Shown here piece after piece: positions 59,006 to 64,000 of a stretch of 64,000 nucleotides of DNA (the stretch's first letter is position 1; the number at the start of each line of letters is the position of its first letter). Below the pieces are notes generated by a model, which made no database searches, had not been told where the DNA came from, and was given only the letters and a program-made list of their open reading frames with translations. Origin of the DNA: Pseudomonadota bacterium (lineage in GTDB: Bacteria > Pseudomonadota > Alphaproteobacteria > Sphingomonadales > Sphingomonadaceae); contig JAEXFD010000007.1 of NCBI GenBank assembly GCA_023400405.1, forward strand, positions 156,838 to 220,837. The letters are read 5' to 3'. Both the position numbers and the translations under genes were made by a program.

Positions 59006-60340
59006 CTATCGCCTCTCTGCGATCAGCCTGGCGAAGTGGCGAGCGCTCGGCTTGAGGCGGCGGATGAAGGTACCTCGATCGACTTCGACCAGCCCGAAAT
59101 GCTGCCCATAGCCCTGGGTCCACTCGAAATTGTCGAGCAAAGACCAGTAGATGTAGCTTTTGACCGCAATCCCGTCGCGGATGCACCGCTCGACCTGCGC
59201 GATGCACGCGTCGAGCCAGGCAATGCGGCGGCGATCGTCGTCGGTCGCGATGCCGCTTTCGGTGACGAAGATCGGCTTGCGCGTCTTGCGCGCGGCGAGC
59301 CGAATGACGTCGCCGAGCGCCTCGGGATGATATTCATAGCCGGCCGCGGTCATCTCGCTGCCCGGCGGAGGCGATACCATGCCCTTCGCATCGAAACGCA
59401 GCCGGGTGTACACCTGCACGCCGACGAAATCGCTGGCAGCCACGGCCTCCCACCAGTCGCCGTAGAGCATCCGCTCCATCTCGGCCGCGACGCTATTCTC
59501 GCCCACCGGCTCGATCGCTTGCGTGGTCAGGGTGACGCCGACCGGGAAATCGCCCGGCCCGGCCTTGATCGCCTGATAGGCCAGCTTCTGCGCCTCGATC
59601 AGGTGCGCGTCGATGCTGTCAGGCTCGGAAAATAGGATCGACGAGAATCTCGGCGCATTGGTCGCGCGGGCCGCGGCGGCGAGCATTCGGCGGCGCTTCT
59701 CAATGTGCTCGGGCGTCGCTGCCGTTCTCAGCAACGCCCCGAGGCGGTGAATATTCGCCTCGTTGAAGGGCGAGGCCATGCCGATCTGGTCGCCCAGCGC
59801 ACGCGTCGTCCGCTCGCAGAAGCGCGCGAAGATCGCGGCGCTGTCCGGCGCTTCCCAGCCGCCGCGCATCGCGAACCACAGCGGCACGGTGAAGTGATTG
59901 TAAGTGACGATCGGCAGCAGCCCGTGTTCGCGGCAGGATGCGAGCACGCGCACATAATGATCCAGCTCGCCCTGGGAGAAGCGGCCCTGCTCCGGCTCGA
60001 TCCGCGCCCATTCGATCCCGAATCGATAGCAGTTCAGCCCGATCGCCCGCGCAATCGCGAAATCGCGCGCATAGAGGTGATAGCTGTCGCACGCGTCGCC
60101 CGACGGGTCTTTGTACACCGTCTCGGGCAAGTTCTCGAGCAGCCAGCTGTCCGAATGGACGTCGTTCCCCTCGCTCTGGTGCGCGGAAATGGCGGCACCC
60201 CACAAAAAGCCCTTCGGCATCCCGCCGCGCCGCCCCGTGCCCGCCGACGCAGTGTCCGGCGCGGCCGCCGCTGCCGCGGCCGTCGCCGCAATGCCCGCCA
60301 GGACCTTGCGGCGATTGGTCTCGTGTCCGACGTCGTTCAT
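59006..60340 (-). CDS. Tat-exported family 1 glycoside hydrolase (beta-glycosidase)
   Basis: A 444-residue GH1 (beta/alpha)8 enzyme. The acid/base Glu194 lies in 'ASPFNEANIH' and the nucleophile Glu361 in 'IFVTESGIA', both at the expected spacing. 'GFLWGAAISAHQSEG' and 'YWSLLDNFEWTQGYGQHFGLVEVD' are family signatures. The N-terminus 'NRRKVLAGIAATAAAAAAAPDTASAG' is a twin-arginine signal, so it works in the periplasm, unlike most GH1 enzymes. It would cleave a beta-glycoside imported by TBDR4. Last gene of the TBDR4-TetR-GH1 unit. Confidence 0.92.
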   Translation of the reverse strand: MNDVGHETNRRKVLAGIAATAAAAAAAPDTASAGTGRRGGMPKGFLWGAAISAHQSEGNDVHSDSWLLENLPETVYKDPSGDACDSYHLYARDFAIARAIGLNCYRFGIEWARIEPEQGRFSQGELDHYVRVLASCREHGLLPIVTYNHFTVPLWFAMRGGWEAPDSAAIFARFCERTTRALGDQIGMASPFNEANIHRLGALLRTAATPEHIEKRRRMLAAAARATNAPRFSSILFSEPDSIDAHLIEAQKLAYQAIKAGPGDFPVGVTLTTQAIEPVGENSVAAEMERMLYGDWWEAVAASDFVGVQVYTRLRFDAKGMVSPPPGSEMTAAGYEYHPEALGDVIRLAARKTRKPIFVTESGIATDDDRRRIAWLDACIAQVERCIRDGIAVKSYIYWSLLDNFEWTQGYGQHFGLVEVDRGTFIRRLKPSARHFARLIAERR

Positions 60341-60386
60341 CACTTCCCCTCCAGGCCTTTCTCGGCAGTCCCCGGTGGGGCGACCG

Positions 60387-61106
60387 TTATTCCTGTTCCG
60401 TTTCGCGCGCGCAGATCGCCTTGAAGCCTGCCGCCATGAACGTCGCCATGTGCCGCCGGATCGAGACGAAGTCGTTGGATGAGCAGAGTCCATCGGACAG
60501 TTCGTCGAGCCGTCCGGTCCGGGCCATGTTGTGCGTCATGGCGCCGGAAACGAAGTGGTACCCCCAGAAGATCGTCGCTTCGTCGCACTCCGGCATCGCC
60601 TTTTTGAGCAGGTCGATCAGCGCCAGTGCCACGGGGCTGAAATATTTGCTCATCTTGCCGGCCCCCCAACCGGCGGTGCTGTTGGCCTGGGCGGCGATCT
60701 TGCCAAAGGCGATCCAATGGTCGGTCTCGTCGATCTGAAGGTTCAGGTCGGTGTCGATCCAGGCGTGAAGCGCGCCTTCGACCGTCACCGCATCTCCTGC
60801 CTCCTCGGCGTAGCGGCGCATCGCCTCGAGCCGGTTGCGCGCCGAAACCGGTGCCTTGCGGGCCCAGACCGCCTCGTAGATGCTCTCCTTGCCGTTGAAG
60901 TGATAATGGATCAGCGTGGGGCTGACGCCGATGCGCGCGGCCACGTCCTTCACCGTCACGCCATGATAGCCATATTCGGCGAAGAGCTGTTCGGCCGCAT
61001 CGAGGATCCGCTCGATCGACGCTTCGCGGGCCCGTTCCTTGTGCTTGCCGGGACGACGACGGGCGACGGCAATAGGTTCGCCGGATTTGACTGGTTCGCT
61101 GCTCAT
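60387..61106 (-). CDS. TetR/AcrR-family regulator
   Basis: A 239-residue regulator. A basic N-terminal tail precedes the HTH ('ILDAAEQLFAEYGYHGVTVKDVAARIGVSPTLIHYHFNGKESIYEAVW'), and the C-terminal half is helical ('FWGYHFVSGAMTHNMARTGRLDELSDG'), as in TetR proteins that sense aromatic or lipid-like effectors. It lies between TBDR4 and GH1 in the same direction. The perfect 30-bp inverted repeat upstream of TBDR4 is its probable operator. ATG 61106 is chosen. Confidence 0.9.
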   Translation of the reverse strand: MSSEPVKSGEPIAVARRRPGKHKERAREASIERILDAAEQLFAEYGYHGVTVKDVAARIGVSPTLIHYHFNGKESIYEAVWARKAPVSARNRLEAMRRYAEEAGDAVTVEGALHAWIDTDLNLQIDETDHWIAFGKIAAQANSTAGWGAGKMSKYFSPVALALIDLLKKAMPECDEATIFWGYHFVSGAMTHNMARTGRLDELSDGLCSSNDFVSIRRHMATFMAAGFKAICARETEQE

Positions 61107-61153
61107 CGACTTGAGCGTGCCGCGGTGCAGCAGGTGCGTCAACGCAGGGACGA

Positions 61154-63442
61154 TCAGAAGCCATAGCCCAGCCGTACGCCGAAGGTACGGGGGCGAAGGA
61201 TCGCATCGCGGCTGTACACGAACGCTTCCGGATGGATGTAGACGACTGCCCGGCTATTCGCGAGATTCTCGACATACAGCGTCGCGGACATGTGGCCGAC
61301 TTTCACGCCCGACTGCAGGTTGATGAAGGTGTATGCATCCGACATGCCATAGACCGCGCTCGGCTTTGCAGGCGCACCCGGCGTGTTCGGAAAGCCATTA
61401 GGATAGGCCCCCACATACTGAACCTGGAAGCTGGTCACTCCGGAGGCCTGCTTGCCGAGACCATAGCGATAGGCCCCATAGAAGGAGCCCTGGACATGCG
61501 GCGCCGCCAGGCGAGAACCCTTTACGGCACCCGAGATCGCCGCTTCCTGCGCGCTGATCTGGGTCACCTTGGAATCGTTCCAGCTGCCGTTCAGCCCGAG
61601 CACGAGGCCGCGTGCCGGCGTCAGCACCAGCTCGGCTTCGATCCCCTTGCTCGCCGCGCGCCCGACATTGGTGGCGAACTGCACCGAGTCCGATTGGCGA
61701 TTGGCCTGCACCTGGATGTTCCGCCAGTCGATATAATAGGCCGCCAGGTTCGCGGTGAGCATGCCGTCCAGGAAGCGCCCCTTCAGCCCGACCTCATAAT
61801 TGGTCAGATTGTCCGAGCCCGCTCCCGCCGGGATGACGAGATCGTTCGGGTTGACCGTGCTGACGCTGCCGCCGCGCGCATTATAGACCGGCGTGCGGTA
61901 CCCGGTGGAGACTGTCGCATAGCTGGTCAGCTCGCGCGATGGCTTGAAGCTCAGGCTCGCCTTCCACGAGGCTTTCGAAGCGGTCGGATAATGGGCGCTC
62001 GATGCCGCGATCGGCGTCCGCGCGAGCGGTCCTGAGACGCCGTAGAGCGCATAGACGAAATATTGCGAGTTGAAGCCGGGATAGGCGTCGACCGTCCCGC
62101 CATATTTTCCGTAGCGGACGCCGCCTGAGACCCAGAAGCGCTCGTCCAGGTGATAGGTAACGTCGCCGAACGCCGCGAGTTCATAAGTGCGGGTGTCGCT
62201 CGCCTGCTCATAGAAGGTCGCATCGGCGGGAAGGCCGGCGATGCCGCGGGCTGCGAGGAACGCCGGCGTCGATGTTTCCTGAACGTTGAGGAACAGGTCG
62301 CGGTGAAGATAATAGCCGCCGACGGTCCAATCGAGCTTGCCGCCCGGATTTGACGTAAGTCTCGTCTCCTGCACGAACGTCTTCCACGTTCCGGTGTCGA
62401 ACAGGAAAAAGGGAATCGCCTGCGAGATCGGAATGCCGGTCGCGAAGGTACCGCTCAGGTCGACATCGAAATTGCCGTCCTGGTGCGCGTAGCTCGACGA
62501 ACTGGTGAGGTGCGCGCCGCCGAAATCATAGTCCAGCGTCGCATTGTAGAGCTGGGTCTTCGACGTGTAGAGGTCGGGGATGCGCGAATAGCGCTTGCGA
62601 TCGCCCAGGTCGCGGGACGAGAGCGACGCGTCGTTCGGGTGGCTGTCCTCGAAAATGCCGGTCAGGCGGATGCTCAGCCGGTCGCTGGGCTTCCACAACA
62701 GGCTGGCGCGTCCGCCCCAATCCTTCAGCGAATTCGAATTCTTGATGCCCGTCCCGAGATTGTCGAGATAGCCGTCCTCGTGCCGATAGAAGCCGACGAC
62801 GCGAAGCCCGAGCGTCTCGCTCGCAAGCGGCAGGTTCAACATGGCGTTGTAGCGCTGCCGGATGCCGCCGCCATCGGGCGTGACGCCGAGATCGACCAGG
62901 CCCGTAGCATCGAACCGCGTGAGGTCGGGGGCATGGGTGAGAATGCGCAGTGCGCCCGAAAGCGAGCCCGAGCCGAACAACGTGCCTTGCGGCCCGCGCA
63001 GGAATTCCACCCGTTCGACGTCGTAGAGATTGGGGTCGAGCGTCACCGAATTGCCCACCGTCGTGAGCGGAAGCTCGTCGAGATAGACGGTGGTCGAACT
63101 CTGCAATCCCGCCTGATAGCCGTTGGTGGAGATGCCGCGCGTGGTGATGCTGAGATTGTTGTCGCTGCGATGCGCGAGCACGACGCCCGGGGTCTCTCGC
63201 GCCACGCCCTCGAAGCCGACGATGCCCTTCTGGGTCAGATCCGCCTGGGTGAACGCGGTGACGCTCAGCGGGACGTCCTGAAGCCGTTCGGCGCGGCGCG
63301 TGGCGGTGACGACGATCTCGTCCGGATCTGACATGGTCCCCGCGGATGGGGTCTGCCCGACAGCGGAACCCGACATGTCCTGCGCCATGGCAGGCGCGGC
63401 GATCAGCGCAAAAAATGACGCCGTGGATGCGAAACGGTTCAT
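61154..63442 (-). CDS. TonB-dependent receptor (TBDR4)
   Basis: A 762-residue receptor with a signal peptide ending 'PAMAQ', TonB-box-like 'DEIVVTATRRAERLQDVPLSVTAF' and plug ('YDVERVEFLRGPQGTLFGSGSLSGALRILTHAP'). The barrel ends 'FGVRLGYGF'. ATG 63442 follows GGGGAGGAGAG. It is followed by TetR and GH1 genes, so it probably imports a glycoside. The 12-bp-arm operator is 77 bp upstream. Confidence 0.95.
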   Translation of the reverse strand: MNRFASTASFFALIAAPAMAQDMSGSAVGQTPSAGTMSDPDEIVVTATRRAERLQDVPLSVTAFTQADLTQKGIVGFEGVARETPGVVLAHRSDNNLSITTRGISTNGYQAGLQSSTTVYLDELPLTTVGNSVTLDPNLYDVERVEFLRGPQGTLFGSGSLSGALRILTHAPDLTRFDATGLVDLGVTPDGGGIRQRYNAMLNLPLASETLGLRVVGFYRHEDGYLDNLGTGIKNSNSLKDWGGRASLLWKPSDRLSIRLTGIFEDSHPNDASLSSRDLGDRKRYSRIPDLYTSKTQLYNATLDYDFGGAHLTSSSSYAHQDGNFDVDLSGTFATGIPISQAIPFFLFDTGTWKTFVQETRLTSNPGGKLDWTVGGYYLHRDLFLNVQETSTPAFLAARGIAGLPADATFYEQASDTRTYELAAFGDVTYHLDERFWVSGGVRYGKYGGTVDAYPGFNSQYFVYALYGVSGPLARTPIAASSAHYPTASKASWKASLSFKPSRELTSYATVSTGYRTPVYNARGGSVSTVNPNDLVIPAGAGSDNLTNYEVGLKGRFLDGMLTANLAAYYIDWRNIQVQANRQSDSVQFATNVGRAASKGIEAELVLTPARGLVLGLNGSWNDSKVTQISAQEAAISGAVKGSRLAAPHVQGSFYGAYRYGLGKQASGVTSFQVQYVGAYPNGFPNTPGAPAKPSAVYGMSDAYTFINLQSGVKVGHMSATLYVENLANSRAVVYIHPEAFVYSRDAILRPRTFGVRLGYGF

Positions 63443-63519
63443 CTCTCCTCCCCTTGTCGCCGTCGCGCCTGATCGACGCTGTCCGGTCCCCAAGGGATGA
63501 CAGCGCAAGAAAACGGAGT

Positions 63520-63549
63520 CAATACTGACTGACGCGCCAGTCAGTATTG
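63520..63549. promoter_or_regulatory. Perfect 12-bp-arm inverted repeat upstream of TBDR4 (TetR operator)
   Basis: CAATACTGACTG (63520-63531), spacer ACGCGC and CAGTCAGTATTG (63538-63549). The arms are perfect over 12 bp and contain the ACTGACTG half-site common in TetR operators. It lies 77 bp upstream of TBDR4 and no other copy was noticed in the window. Confidence 0.75.
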
Positions 63550-63685
63550 CGATAGGCATTTGGATCTGGCGGGGCGCCGGGGCCGCGAGCCGCCTCCCCG
63601 CACGCGAGGTGGAGCCAGATCACGCGCTCATATCGTTTCCACTCGCAGCGTTAGCTCGACCCGATTTCGCCGGCCTTCGGGCACG
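63550..63685. other. Non-coding stretch with no feature recognised
   Basis: Between the TBDR4 operator and the terminator I see no credible gene, repeat or RNA. The whole gene-free run from 63443 to 63846 otherwise contains the operator, terminator, tRNA fragment and hairpin listed here. Confidence 0.6.
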
Positions 63686-63718
63686 AAAAAACCCGTCAAT
63701 CCGGATGGACTGACGGGT
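63686..63718 (-). terminator. Rho-independent terminator for the tRNA transcript
   Basis: On the minus strand the stem ACCCGTCA...TGACGGGT (63691-63698 and 63711-63718) is followed by a run of six T (A run at 63686-63691 on the plus strand). It lies downstream of the tRNA and its decayed copy, suggesting that one transcript covers both. Confidence 0.8.
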
Positions 63719-63733
63719 GTATGCTTGGCGCGT

Positions 63734-63787
63734 TGGTTGCGGGAGCAGGATTTGGCTCTGCGACCTTCAGGCTATGAGCCTGACGAG
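63734..63787 (-). pseudogene. Truncated, diverged initiator-tRNA fragment
   Basis: These 54 bases repeat the 3' part of the tRNA at 63847-63923, from the D-arm end through anticodon CAT to the CCA. The T-stem has G-C replacing T-A on both strands (covariation), but the conserved TTC of the T-loop is GCC, and the 5' acceptor strand and D-loop are missing. It is therefore a decayed or partial second initiator tRNA, or an integration-site remnant. Confidence 0.75.
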
Positions 63788-63833
63788 ATGTCGCGACCAA
63801 AGCCAGTCCGGGGGACTGGCTGACTTGCGACAT
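63788..63833. other. Nested hairpin abutting the tRNA fragment
   Basis: An outer 7-bp stem (ATGTCGC/GCGACAT) encloses an inner 9-bp stem (AGCCAGTCC/GGACTGGCT, loop GGG). The element starts exactly where similarity to the tRNA stops and occupies the position of the D-loop. It could be a small insertion or a structured element in the tRNA transcript. Confidence 0.6.
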
Positions 63834-63846
63834 GGGCTGCGGGGCC

Positions 63847-63923
<77 letters not shown>

Positions 63924-64000
63924 CCACCAAAGCGTTGATATCAGGGATCGGAAGGCGAAGCCTTCCGCAAGGCCGACTGGCCGCCGCGCCTTATTGGCGC

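Overview
The window is GC-rich, densely packed DNA with alphaproteobacterial character, most probably a sphingomonad (Sphingomonas, Sphingobium or Novosphingobium type). The reasons are four large TonB-dependent receptors (TBDRs) placed beside catabolic enzymes, ADP-forming acyl-CoA synthetase plus hydratase/lyase chemistry like FerA/FerB of Sphingobium SYK-6, many sarcosine-free small accessory enzymes in ATGA-coupled operons, and frequent GTG/TTG starts. No species can be named from the sequence alone. I see no rRNA, CRISPR, transposase or phage gene.

Layout. 1-7.7 kb: an EthD-like fragment, a TetR regulator divergent from TBDR1, a secreted feruloyl/PHB-type esterase, an AMP-forming acyl-CoA synthetase and a DUF1254 protein. 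7.8-16.6 kb: a PQQ alcohol dehydrogenase with fused cytochrome c, a LuxR regulator, an alpha/beta hydrolase and a FAD monooxygenase (one minus-strand operon), then an aldehyde dehydrogenase and a GMC oxidoreductase. 16.7-26.6 kb: a ferBA-like CoA ligase, a hydratase/lyase and a CMD-family protein; a cupin/DUF6282/aldehyde dehydrogenase operon; and an MFS transporter with two amidohydrolases. 26.7-31.6 kb: cytochrome c, a GlcG/HbpS-like protein, a hydrolase/CMD pair, an HpcH aldolase/CMD pair, a TetR and two small membrane proteins. 31.6-42.9 kb: two luciferase-like (LLM) monooxygenases with SDR, flavin reductase, RibB-type flavin synthesis, hydrolases, CMD, LysR, VOC, IclR, a two-domain extradiol dioxygenase and MarR. 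43.1-53.1 kb: a second MFS/amidohydrolase/SnoaL operon, TBDR2, a core methionine-synthase-like protein and TBDR3. 53.1-61 kb: bioF-bioD-bioA, MAPEG, aldo/keto reductase, LysR, then TBDR4-TetR-GH1. The window ends at an initiator tRNA with a decayed tRNA copy and a terminator.

How it fits together (inference). The TBDRs and MFS carriers would import aromatic or phenylpropanoid-like compounds. The esterase, alcohol and aldehyde oxidation enzymes, CoA ligase and lyase would shorten side chains. The flavin monooxygenases and extradiol dioxygenase would hydroxylate and open rings, and the hydrolases, amidohydrolases, CMD proteins and aldolase would process the products. The exact substrate is not visible.

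The most notable signal is regulatory. Two different palindromes recur in intergenic regions of otherwise separate operons. One (ATCAGCC-T-GGCTGAT type) is found at five sites from 33.7 to 49.9 kb and is perfect next to the MarR gene. The other (YGAAYG-N-YRTTYG type) is found at seven sites from 13.2 to 48.8 kb. They suggest that much of this 36-kb stretch is one regulon under two overlapping controls.
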